Assembly (NCBI RefSeq): GCF_002895435.1
Contig: NZ_POYJ01000011.1
Location: 1-64,000, forward strand
From: Aquimarina sediminis
GTDB lineage: Bacteria; Bacteroidota; Bacteroidia; Flavobacteriales; Flavobacteriaceae
Length of the DNA: 64,000 nt
Direction: 5' to 3'
Positions 44,286 through 52,056 of this stretch are shown in pieces. Below the pieces are notes generated by a model. That model saw only the letters and a program-made list of their open reading frames with translations, did not search any database and was not told the DNA's origin. Made by a program: the position numbers and the translations under genes. The first letter of the stretch is position 1, and each line of letters opens with the position of its first letter.

Positions 44286-44993
44286 ATGAAAAGACTATTT
44301 ATCTTCGTTGTTGTTTTAGCATGTGCTCAAAGCGCAAGTGCACAGTTATTTTCTAAAGAAAAGGTACAAAACCTTCAGAACTTTGATAAGCCTAGGTTTA
44401 GCTATGGTTATATTCTTGGTTTCAATAGCTACGATTTTAATTTTGATTACAAAGCTGATGCCTTAGATGGAGATATTTTAGTAGATAAAACAGTTGGTTT
44501 TAGTGTTGGTCTTTTAGGAAATATGAGGATAAATGATTATTTCGACCTTAGACTAGAGCCGATGGTTACTTTTACTTCAAGAAACCTTACATTCCCTAAT
44601 CCTCAATTTACTTCAGAACTCGAGTCTCTAAGAGAAGTAAAATCTACCTATGTCCATATTCCTTTATTACTAAAAATATCTACCAAAAGAATTAACAACA
44701 TTAAACCTTTTATTGTAGGTGGTGTTTCTACTTCTATTAACTTATCCAGTAATGAGGATAATCCTGATGACAACAAAGCTGGGCAGTTTAGGATGAAAAC
44801 CAATACTAATTATTACGAAATAGGCTTCGGTATAGACTTATACTTATATTATTTTAAGTTTACTCCATCTATAAGAGGTGTTTTTGCCATGTCTGATGAG
44901 TTAGTACCAGACAATAATCCTGATAGCCCACATACTTCGACCATCGACAAAATGTCTACTAGAGGAATTTTTATAAACTTTACTTTTCAATAG
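44286..44993 (+). CDS. porT: T9SS outer-membrane barrel PorT/SprT
   Basis: 235 residues from ATG 44286 (a longer frame from 44250 would overlap ubiE). The signal peptide ends SASAQ. The rest is a small outer-membrane beta-barrel: FDKPRFSYGYILGFNSYDF, VGFSVGLLGNMRINDYFDLRLEPM, KSTYVHIPLLLKIST, RINNIKPFIVGGVS and YYEIGFGIDLYLYYFKFTPSI. PorT (SprT in gliding flavobacteria) is needed for T9SS secretion. The ubiE-porT order with a convergent TrmH gene and a nearby TamL-like gene recalls other Flavobacteriia. Confidence 0.88.
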   Translation: MKRLFIFVVVLACAQSASAQLFSKEKVQNLQNFDKPRFSYGYILGFNSYDFNFDYKADALDGDILVDKTVGFSVGLLGNMRINDYFDLRLEPMVTFTSRNLTFPNPQFTSELESLREVKSTYVHIPLLLKISTKRINNIKPFIVGGVSTSINLSSNEDNPDDNKAGQFRMKTNTNYYEIGFGIDLYLYYFKFTPSIRGVFAMSDELVPDNNPDSPHTSTIDKMSTRGIFINFTFQ

Positions 44994-44997
44994 TTTT

Positions 44998-45729
44998 TTA
45001 AGATCGTCTAAATTCACTAAGTATAATAGCTGTAGCTGTAGCCACATTAAGGCTTTCTGTTTTTTGTTCTTCTCCAAATTGAGGAATAGTTATTCTATCA
45101 TTGACAAGACTCTCAATATTTTCTGAAATCCCATTTGCTTCATTCCCCATTACAACAACCGCATGTTCTGGTAGGTTTTCACCATAAACAGAGCTTCCTT
45201 TCATAAATGTTCCAAAAACCCTCACATCCGCTGCTTTCTCAGTCAAAAATTCTTTTAAATCTAAATAAGTAATAGTAACCCTGGTTATAGATCCCATTGT
45301 AGCCTGAATCACCTTCGGATTATAACAGTCTACTGTCTGTACAGAACAAACTAAATCCCGCACCCCAAACCAATCACACAAACGGATTATAGTCCCTAGA
45401 TTGCCAGGATCTCTAATATCATCTAATGCCAAAATCAATCCTTCTGATCTCACTTTTTTAGCCTCAGGAATATAAAATATAGCCAATGCAACCTGTGGAG
45501 TGGTCAAATAACTGATTTGTTTTAACTGTTCTTCAGTAACATTATAAATCACTTTTTCTGTTACATCAAAAATATTTGAATCCGAAGTAAAAAGAGAATG
45601 AAGCTTTAATCCTGCTTCCAACAGTTCTTTAATAACTTTTTTTCCTTCGGCGACAAACAATCCATGTTGTTTTCGGTATTTTTTTTGATATAAACTCTTT
45701 ATTAGTTTCTTTTGGTTTTTGCTAACCAT
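44998..45729 (-). CDS. TrmH-family (SpoU) RNA 2'-O-methyltransferase
   Basis: 243 residues from ATG 45729 (a TTG extension adds eight residues and is less likely). SPOUT knot motifs: LALDDIRDPGNLGTIIRLCDWFG (motif 1, split here), VVMGNEANGIS (motif 2) and ITIPQFGEEQKTESLNVATATAI (motif 3). An N-terminal SpoU substrate-binding domain starts SKNQKKLIKSL. Modifies rRNA or tRNA; target unknown. Divergent from the TamL-like gene with 37 bp between starts, and its stop is 4 nt from porT. Confidence 0.92.
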   Translation of the reverse strand: MVSKNQKKLIKSLYQKKYRKQHGLFVAEGKKVIKELLEAGLKLHSLFTSDSNIFDVTEKVIYNVTEEQLKQISYLTTPQVALAIFYIPEAKKVRSEGLILALDDIRDPGNLGTIIRLCDWFGVRDLVCSVQTVDCYNPKVIQATMGSITRVTITYLDLKEFLTEKAADVRVFGTFMKGSSVYGENLPEHAVVVMGNEANGISENIESLVNDRITIPQFGEEQKTESLNVATATAIILSEFRRS

Positions 45730-45766
45730 ACAAATAGTGTATTTTTGAATCAATAATGAATACGGA

Positions 45767-48319
45767 TTGAAACATTTTCACACAAAAATATTATTAATTA
45801 CCCTAACTACGTTTTTATTTTCATGTAATACGGTAAAAAGAGTGCCAGAAACGGATTACTTGTTAGAAAAAAACAAAATCTATGTTGATAGTATCAAAAG
45901 CAAAGATCCTAAGCTTTATAGTCAACTATATCAAAAACCAAATGCTAAACTATTAGGTATTCCCATAAGACTTCATATACATAATCTTGCAAGAATAAAT
46001 CAAGATTCTTTATATCAGGATTGGCTGACAAGAAAACCCAATCGTGAAAAACGAATTACCAAACTACTCTCTAAAAAACAAGTAGATCGATTAGGAGTAG
46101 GAATATCACGTATCAATGATTGGCTAAGAAGTACAGGAGAACCCCCATCTATCATCAATGAATCAAAAACAAAACGATCATTAAAGCGATTACAAGCATA
46201 TTATTGGAACAATGGCTGGTTTAACGTTGAAGCTGATTATAAAATCAACAAAAAAAATGATCAAACTGCAACGATCGATTACCATATAACACCACACCAA
46301 CCCTATTTTATAGATTCGTTAAATACTAAAATAGAATCTAAAGCCGCTGATTCTATTTATAAACTTAATTCTGAGAAATCCACTATCATCTCTGGCAAAC
46401 AATACAAAACATTAGATATTGAGAAAGAACGAGATAGATTGACTTCTTTATACCGAAATTCAGGGCTTTATCATTTTGAAAAAGAATTTATCAAATTTAA
46501 TGCAGACACTATCAATACAGGTAATAAGGTAAATCTAAATCTACTAATAAAAGATCGTTCTGTATCCTATGGTGATTCTATTACTCACACCCCCTTTATT
46601 GTTCATAAAATAAGTGAAGTAAATATTTTTACTGATTACTCATATCAAAATAGAAATAAAAAACCTAAAGATAGTACTTCATACAAAGGGTACAATATTT
46701 ATGGTTATGAGAAAATAAAATTTACTCGGAAAGCAATTACAAACTCTGTTCACATTACACCTGGTGAAATCTTCAGAGACATCGACAAAACATTCACATA
46801 CAACCAAATCAACAACTTAAGAACATTTAAATATCCTAATATCAGATATGATATTGCACCCAATGGAAAAGATCTTGTAGCCAACATTCTATTAACACCC
46901 AAAAAAAAATATAGCACTAGTGTAGATTTTGATGTTTCTACCTCAAATATCCAAGCATTTGGAATAGGTTTTGGAGGTTCTCTATTAATACGAAATGTTT
47001 TTGGCGGAGCAGAAATTTTAGAAATCTCAGCTCGAGGAAGTATAGGTTCCTCTAGTGATGCCGTAGATGGAGGGCAGAAATTTTTTAACATATCAGAAAT
47101 AGGAACCGATGTAAAATTATCCTTTCCTAAAATACTATTCCCATTCAAAACAAGTACAATAATTCCCAAACGTATGTCCCCGACTACCAATCTTATTTTT
47201 GGGATAAATGTTCAACAAAATATAGGATTAGACAAACAAAATGCCACAGGAGTCTTTAATTACCGATGGAAGCCTAGCAATATAGTAACCAACCAGTTAG
47301 ATATTATCAATGTCCAATATGTAAGAAACTTAAACACAAGTAATTACTTTAATATTTACAACACCTCATTTAATAGACTAAACAATATTGCCACTTCTGT
47401 TCTGGATTCGACTTCGGTTTTTTTCTCTCAACCCGTTGCAGAGAATCCTGTACTACAAATCCCTGGAGGAGCAAACGGTTTTATTGCGCAATCTCTAGGC
47501 GAAAGCCCTGACCCGGATTTAACATCAAATCAATTACAGGAAATTAAAAACATAAACGAAAGAAAAGTAAGACTAACAGAAGACAACTTAATTTTTGCAT
47601 CAAGTTACACATACACAAAAAACAACAGAGAAAATTTGTATGACGAAAGTTACTCTAGATTTAGGGTAAAAGCTGAATTGGCAGGTAATGTTTTGAATCT
47701 CGTCTCAAGTGTTTCGGGTCTAAAAGAAAACTCTAACGAACGTTTTGAAATATTTGGTGTAGAATTCTCCCAATACGCCAAAACAGAGTTGGATTACATA
47801 AAACACTGGGATTTAGGCAGAAAAAACGTAATTGCATTTAGAGCTTTTGGAGGAATAGCACTTCCTTATGGAAATTCTAACAATATCCCTTTTGCCAGAA
47901 GTTTCTTTGGTGGAGGTCCCAATGATAATCGAGCATGGCTCGTATACGACCTAGGACCAGGAAGTACAGGAGGAAGAAATGAATTCAATGAAGCCAATAT
48001 GAAGTTAGCTGTAAATGCAGAATACCGATACAATATTCTTGGATCCCTTAATGGCGCACTATTTATTGATGCAGGAAATATTTGGAATGTTTTGGACAAT
48101 GTAGAAGATGAGGATGCCATTTTCTCTAAACTAGATGATATTCAAGAAATAGCAGTAGGAACTGGCTTAGGTCTTAGATACGATTTTAACTTTTTTGTCC
48201 TAAGGCTTGATATTGGTTTTAAAACTTTTAATCCTGCTAGTGATGATGACAAAAGATGGTTTAAAGGATATAACTTCTCTGAGGCTGTATATAATTTTGG
48301 AATTAATTATCCTTTTTAA
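45767..48319 (+). CDS. tamL: BamA/TamA-superfamily outer-membrane lipoprotein, TamL-like
   Basis: 850 residues. It starts at TTG 45767 because no in-frame ATG precedes the signal peptide. The signal is a lipobox (TTFLFSC, Cys20), which matches the lipidated TamL type of Bacteroidota. Then come POTRA-like repeats (KRLQAYYWNNGWFNVEADY; DRLTSLYRNSGLYHFEKEF; GYEKIKFTRKAI) and, from about residue 370, a 16-stranded barrel with the surface-antigen region FARSFFGGGPNDNRAWLVYDLGPG and the closing AVYNFGINYPF. Inserts outer-membrane proteins with a TamB partner; no tamB gene is adjacent. Confidence 0.82.
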   Translation: MKHFHTKILLITLTTFLFSCNTVKRVPETDYLLEKNKIYVDSIKSKDPKLYSQLYQKPNAKLLGIPIRLHIHNLARINQDSLYQDWLTRKPNREKRITKLLSKKQVDRLGVGISRINDWLRSTGEPPSIINESKTKRSLKRLQAYYWNNGWFNVEADYKINKKNDQTATIDYHITPHQPYFIDSLNTKIESKAADSIYKLNSEKSTIISGKQYKTLDIEKERDRLTSLYRNSGLYHFEKEFIKFNADTINTGNKVNLNLLIKDRSVSYGDSITHTPFIVHKISEVNIFTDYSYQNRNKKPKDSTSYKGYNIYGYEKIKFTRKAITNSVHITPGEIFRDIDKTFTYNQINNLRTFKYPNIRYDIAPNGKDLVANILLTPKKKYSTSVDFDVSTSNIQAFGIGFGGSLLIRNVFGGAEILEISARGSIGSSSDAVDGGQKFFNISEIGTDVKLSFPKILFPFKTSTIIPKRMSPTTNLIFGINVQQNIGLDKQNATGVFNYRWKPSNIVTNQLDIINVQYVRNLNTSNYFNIYNTSFNRLNNIATSVLDSTSVFFSQPVAENPVLQIPGGANGFIAQSLGESPDPDLTSNQLQEIKNINERKVRLTEDNLIFASSYTYTKNNRENLYDESYSRFRVKAELAGNVLNLVSSVSGLKENSNERFEIFGVEFSQYAKTELDYIKHWDLGRKNVIAFRAFGGIALPYGNSNNIPFARSFFGGGPNDNRAWLVYDLGPGSTGGRNEFNEANMKLAVNAEYRYNILGSLNGALFIDAGNIWNVLDNVEDEDAIFSKLDDIQEIAVGTGLGLRYDFNFFVLRLDIGFKTFNPASDDDKRWFKGYNFSEAVYNFGINYPF

Positions 48320-48477
48320 TGAATCTTGTTTGCCTTAAAACTACTTCTGATTTTAAAAACATAAATATCTCGTTTCCTGTTTTTAAAGCTCGTAAGTAAT
48401 ACCTATCTACTAAAACGACTATAACGTTATATACGCTAATGATTATTTATATCGTATCGGTTTCCGTATAATTTTAC

Positions 48478-48485
48478 TACTTTTG
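48478..48485 (+). promoter_or_regulatory. -7 box of fba
   Basis: TACTTTTG, 25 nt before ATG 48511; no convincing -33 element. Confidence 0.4.
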
Positions 48486-48510
48486 TAGCCTTATAAACCA
48501 AAACTAAATT

Positions 48511-49578
48511 ATGAGTCACAACATCAAACCGGGAGTTGCTACAGGAGACGAGGTGCAAGCAATTTTCAAATATGCAAAAGAAAAAGCTTTTGCATTACCT
48601 GCAGTTAATGTAATTGGTTCCAATTCGATTAATGCAGTTTTAGAAACCGCCGCTGAGTTAAACTCTCCTGTAATTATTCAATTCTCTAACGGGGGAGCAC
48701 AGTTTAATGCAGGAAAAGGTCTTTCTAATGAAGATCAAAAAGCCGCAATAGCAGGAGCTACTGCTGGTGCCCGACACGTACATTTAATGGCTGAAGCCTA
48801 TGGAGTTCCAGTAATTTTGCATACTGACCACTGCGCAAAAAAATTACTTCCTTGGATAGACGGATTATTAGATGCCGGAGAAGCATTTTATAAAGAAACA
48901 GGAAAACCATTGTACAGTTCTCATATGATTGATTTGTCTGAAGAGCCAATCGAAGAAAACATTGAGATTTGTGCAAATTACCTGTCCCGTATGAGCAAAA
49001 TGGGCATGACTTTAGAAATTGAGCTTGGAATCACTGGCGGAGAAGAAGACGGTGTTGACAATAGTGATGTAGATGATTCTAAACTATACACCCAGCCAGA
49101 AGAAGTTGCATATGCCTATGAAGAATTGAGCAAAGTAAGTGACAAATTTACTGTAGCAGCAGCTTTTGGTAATGTACATGGGGTATACAAACCAGGTAAT
49201 GTAAAATTAACACCAAAAATTCTTAAGAATTCTCAAGAATTTATTTCTGAAAAATATAAAGTCGAACATAACCACATTGATTTTGTATTTCATGGAGGTA
49301 GCGGTTCTACTCTAGAAGAAATTAGAGAAGCTATTGGGTATGGTGTTATAAAAATGAATATTGATACTGATCTCCAGTTTGCTTTTAACGAAGGTATTCG
49401 TGACTATATGGTAAACAAGGTTGAATACCTAAAAACTCAAATAGGTAACCCTGATGGAGCTGAAGAACCAAATAAAAAATATTACGATCCAAGAAAATGG
49501 TTACGAGAAGGAGAAATCACCTTTAAAAACCGTCTTAAAAAGGCATTCGAGGATTTAAATAATGTAAATACATTATAG
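48511..49578 (+). CDS. fbaA: Class II fructose-bisphosphate aldolase
   Basis: 355 residues. Zinc-dependent aldolase linking fructose-1,6-bisphosphate to the triose phosphates. Metal and substrate motifs: ILHTDHCAKK (zinc His, catalytic Asp), HMIDLSEEP, AAFGNVHGVYKPGN, DFVFHGGSGS and KMNIDTDLQFAF. Long type A subfamily by length. It is followed by a terminator and accD, so both are transcribed separately. Confidence 0.97.
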   Translation: MSHNIKPGVATGDEVQAIFKYAKEKAFALPAVNVIGSNSINAVLETAAELNSPVIIQFSNGGAQFNAGKGLSNEDQKAAIAGATAGARHVHLMAEAYGVPVILHTDHCAKKLLPWIDGLLDAGEAFYKETGKPLYSSHMIDLSEEPIEENIEICANYLSRMSKMGMTLEIELGITGGEEDGVDNSDVDDSKLYTQPEEVAYAYEELSKVSDKFTVAAAFGNVHGVYKPGNVKLTPKILKNSQEFISEKYKVEHNHIDFVFHGGSGSTLEEIREAIGYGVIKMNIDTDLQFAFNEGIRDYMVNKVEYLKTQIGNPDGAEEPNKKYYDPRKWLREGEITFKNRLKKAFEDLNNVNTL

Positions 49579-49590
49579 ATACTGAAAACC

Positions 49591-49627
49591 AAAGCTGAAA
49601 CCTGTTCAACAAGTTTCAGCTTTTTTT
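49591..49627 (+). terminator. fba terminator
   Basis: AAAGCTGAAAC / GTTTCAGCTTT stem with an 11-nt loop and a T-run. Confidence 0.88.
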
Positions 49628-49643
49628 AATTTAATATAACTTT

Positions 49644-50501
49644 ATGGCTTGGTTTAAGAGAACACAGAAAGGTATACAAACAGCTACCGAAGACAAAAAA
49701 GATGTCCCCAAAGGGCTTTGGTACAAATCTCCTACAGGAAAAATTGTAGATGCAGAGCAACTTGAAAAAAACTTCTACGTAAGTCCAGAAGATGGATATC
49801 ACGTAAGAATAGGTAGTAAAGAATATTTTGAGATCTTATTCGATGACAACAAATACAAAGAACTTGACAAAGGTCTTTCTTCTAAAGATCCTCTTAAATT
49901 TGAAGACAAAAAGAAATATGTAGATCGTCTTAAAGAAGCACAAGACAAAACAAATCTAAAAGATGCTGTACGAACAGCCGTAGGAAAATCTTCTGGAAAC
50001 GAATTAGTTATCGCCTGTATGGATTTTTCTTTTATTGGAGGTTCTATGGGTAGTGTTGTTGGTGAGAAAATTGCCAGAGCAGCAGATTACTCCTTAAAGC
50101 ACAAAATACCACTTATGATTATTTCTAAATCTGGAGGTGCTCGTATGATGGAAGCTGCGTTATCATTAATGCAATTAGCAAAAACGTCTGCAAGATTAGC
50201 ACAATTAGCAGATGCGGGACTTCCATATATATCATTATGTACCGATCCTACTACGGGTGGTACCACAGCTTCTTTTGCTATGTTGGGTGATATTAATATT
50301 GCGGAACCAGGAGCTTTAATAGGTTTTGCCGGACCTCGTGTAGTTAGAGACACTACAGGTAAAGAGCTCCCAGAAGGCTTTCAAACAGCCGAATTTTTAG
50401 AAGAACATGGATTTCTTGACTTCATTACTCCAAGACATGAATTAAAACAAAAAGTAAATTTATACTTAAACTTGATTCTAAATCGTCCTTTAGCGAAGTA
50501 A
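49644..50501 (+). CDS. accD: Acetyl-CoA carboxylase carboxyltransferase beta subunit without zinc ribbon
   Basis: 285 residues, normal length. The crotonase-like carboxyltransferase core is intact: ACMDFSFIGGSMGSVVGEKI, IISKSGGARMMEA, TDPTTGGTTASFAMLGD and GFAGPRVVRDT. The four zinc-ribbon cysteines of E. coli AccD (KCDSCG and VCPKC) are all replaced: KSPTGKIV and VSPEDGYHV. The whole protein has only two Cys, both in the core. With AccA it transfers carboxyl from biotin to acetyl-CoA in fatty acid synthesis; the AccD ribbon has been linked to DNA/RNA binding and autoregulation in E. coli, which should be absent here. Confidence 0.93.
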   Translation: MAWFKRTQKGIQTATEDKKDVPKGLWYKSPTGKIVDAEQLEKNFYVSPEDGYHVRIGSKEYFEILFDDNKYKELDKGLSSKDPLKFEDKKKYVDRLKEAQDKTNLKDAVRTAVGKSSGNELVIACMDFSFIGGSMGSVVGEKIARAADYSLKHKIPLMIISKSGGARMMEAALSLMQLAKTSARLAQLADAGLPYISLCTDPTTGGTTASFAMLGDINIAEPGALIGFAGPRVVRDTTGKELPEGFQTAEFLEEHGFLDFITPRHELKQKVNLYLNLILNRPLAK

Positions 50502-50520
50502 AGCACCATTTAAAACAATA

Positions 50521-50560
50521 TATAAAAAGAGTCTTTACCATCGTAAAGACTCTTTTTATA
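50521..50560. terminator. Bidirectional terminator
   Basis: A perfect 18-bp stem (50521-50538 with 50543-50560) and a 4-nt loop CATC between convergent accD and the lipoprotein gene. Confidence 0.92.
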
Positions 50561-50576
50561 TATCGGACATAATAAT

Positions 50577-51401
50577 TTACAGGTATATTTCTTTTTCTTC
50601 TCCATCTGTATTTGTAAATACAGCTTTATTATCACACTCTCCACCTCCATAATCCAAAGAGCCACTATACCTAGTTCTTACCAATTCGACAACACCACTA
50701 ACTAAGAATTTACAGCTAGCTTCACGTCGAACTGGCGTTATAATAGTAGTGCTATGTACATTTCCATTCTTAAAACTAGTCTCCCATGCACCTGTAATTA
50801 AGAAAACATTATCTCCCCAATTACCATTAAATGATCCTTCAATCCATTCTCGAGTTTTTGTTCCTATTCTCGTTGCTTGTGTGCCATCTGTAAAAGTTAT
50901 TGTCAAATCAAGATTCATTGCATATTCAGGATTACCATTATCATTAGATTTTTGCCTAGTTATTGTTTTTGAACCCGAAAATTGAATATCATCTATAAAA
51001 AAGTCTTCAAGCTCATAATTAATAACTAAAGTCATCGCGTCTACATCTGCGACATATGACATCATAACCTTTCCATTTACAATATGACCTCGTACTTCAC
51101 ACCCTTCAGAACCAAAATCTACAATAATCTCTTTAGAAGTATCGCTTAATTCAATGGTTACAGTCACGCAATCCGGTAAAAATGGATGGATTGGGCCTTT
51201 GATTAGACTTTCTTCATACTCATAAACCTGTAAAAAGGTATCACTAATCACCTCGGTTGCATTATCCACCTTAGCATCAAGTTCTACTTCTTCTGTATTA
51301 TCCAATTCTATTAATTGATTTTCAGAATCTTCATTATCACACCCTATTAGAATCACAGAAAAAAACAGAGATAAACTAAACTTCAACAAGCTACTTTTCA
51401 T
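50577..51401 (-). CDS. Lipoprotein of unknown function
   Basis: 274 residues. A lipobox (ILIGC, Cys21) is followed by an acidic linker (DNEDSENQL, EEVELD) and a beta-rich domain with four further Cys (DCVTV, EGCEVRG, ASCKFLV, GGECDN) suited to disulfides. Repeated patterns such as TREWIEGSFNGNWGDN and RRYSGSLDYGG-like strands suggest a beta-barrel-like sandwich. No family recognised. Its position is isolated, opposite accD and divergent from rpsO. Confidence 0.75.
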   Translation of the reverse strand: MKSSLLKFSLSLFFSVILIGCDNEDSENQLIELDNTEEVELDAKVDNATEVISDTFLQVYEYEESLIKGPIHPFLPDCVTVTIELSDTSKEIIVDFGSEGCEVRGHIVNGKVMMSYVADVDAMTLVINYELEDFFIDDIQFSGSKTITRQKSNDNGNPEYAMNLDLTITFTDGTQATRIGTKTREWIEGSFNGNWGDNVFLITGAWETSFKNGNVHSTTIITPVRREASCKFLVSGVVELVRTRYSGSLDYGGGECDNKAVFTNTDGEEKEIYL

Positions 51402-51505
51402 AATATTAATTTTTATGTTACCACAAGTAAGACTCCATCTTTTCCAAAACGTTTAGTTTCACCGTGTTTTTTTTATTCAAAAGGTAATTCTTAGTTAAAA
51501 AGTGC

Positions 51506-51513
51506 TATATTTG
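51506..51513 (+). promoter_or_regulatory. -7 box of rpsO
   Basis: TATATTTG, 54 nt before ATG 51568. It lies within the longer frame that would start at 51502, which proves that extension wrong. Confidence 0.6.
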
Positions 51514-51567
51514 CACGCTGATAACAAAGCGTTATCGATACATAAAAATCATTTAAATAATATTGGA

Positions 51568-51837
51568 ATGTATTTAACGAAAGAAGTTAAAGAAGAAATT
51601 TTTGCAAAACACGGTAAAGGAAAAAATGACAGTGGTTCTGCAGAAGGTCAAATTGCATTATTCACTCACAGAATAACTCACCTAACCGAACATTTAAAAA
51701 AGAATCGTAAAGACTACAACACTGAGCGTTCTTTGGTAAAGCTAGTAGGTAAGCGTAGAGACCTATTAGATTACCTTGTAAAAAAGGATATCATGAGATA
51801 TCGTGCAATTGTAAAAGAATTAGGATTAAGAAAATAA
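51568..51837 (+). CDS. rpsO: 30S ribosomal protein S15
   Basis: 89 residues from ATG 51568 (MYLTKEVKEEIFAKHGKG), exactly the usual S15 length. Conserved GSAEGQIALFTHRITHLTEHLK and LVGKRRDLLDYLVKKD bind the 16S rRNA central domain. The frame 51502-51567 is excluded as leader because it carries the promoter box. A terminator follows and pnp is next, the common rpsO-pnp order. Confidence 0.97.
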   Translation: MYLTKEVKEEIFAKHGKGKNDSGSAEGQIALFTHRITHLTEHLKKNRKDYNTERSLVKLVGKRRDLLDYLVKKDIMRYRAIVKELGLRK

Positions 51838-51840
51838 GAA

Positions 51841-51865
51841 AGAGAGGCCTTGTGCCTCTTTTTTT
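51841..51865 (+). terminator. rpsO terminator
   Basis: AGAGGC (51843-51848) / GCCTCT (51854-51859), 5-nt loop, followed by a T-run. Confidence 0.85.
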
Positions 51866-51966
51866 ATATAATTAAAATTAAAAAACATTCATTACCAGTA
51901 AAAGGGATGAATGCATGCCTTAGTTTTTCATTGGTCGAGCAATTATACTACAACAACACAACCTTG

Positions 51967-51985
51967 TCCGTCCGAGTTAGACGGA
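51967..51985 (+). promoter_or_regulatory. Hairpin in the pnp upstream region
   Basis: TCCGTC (51967-51972) pairs with GACGGA (51980-51985) around a 7-nt loop. No T-run follows, so it is not a terminator. PNPase in E. coli is autocontrolled through an RNase III-cut leader hairpin; a similar role here is speculation. Confidence 0.35.
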
Positions 51986-52056
51986 AACCAATGTTTAATT
52001 AAACCTGTCGCTTTATATTTATTCGTAAAGCCAAAAGGTTAGAATCAAAAAAAAAT

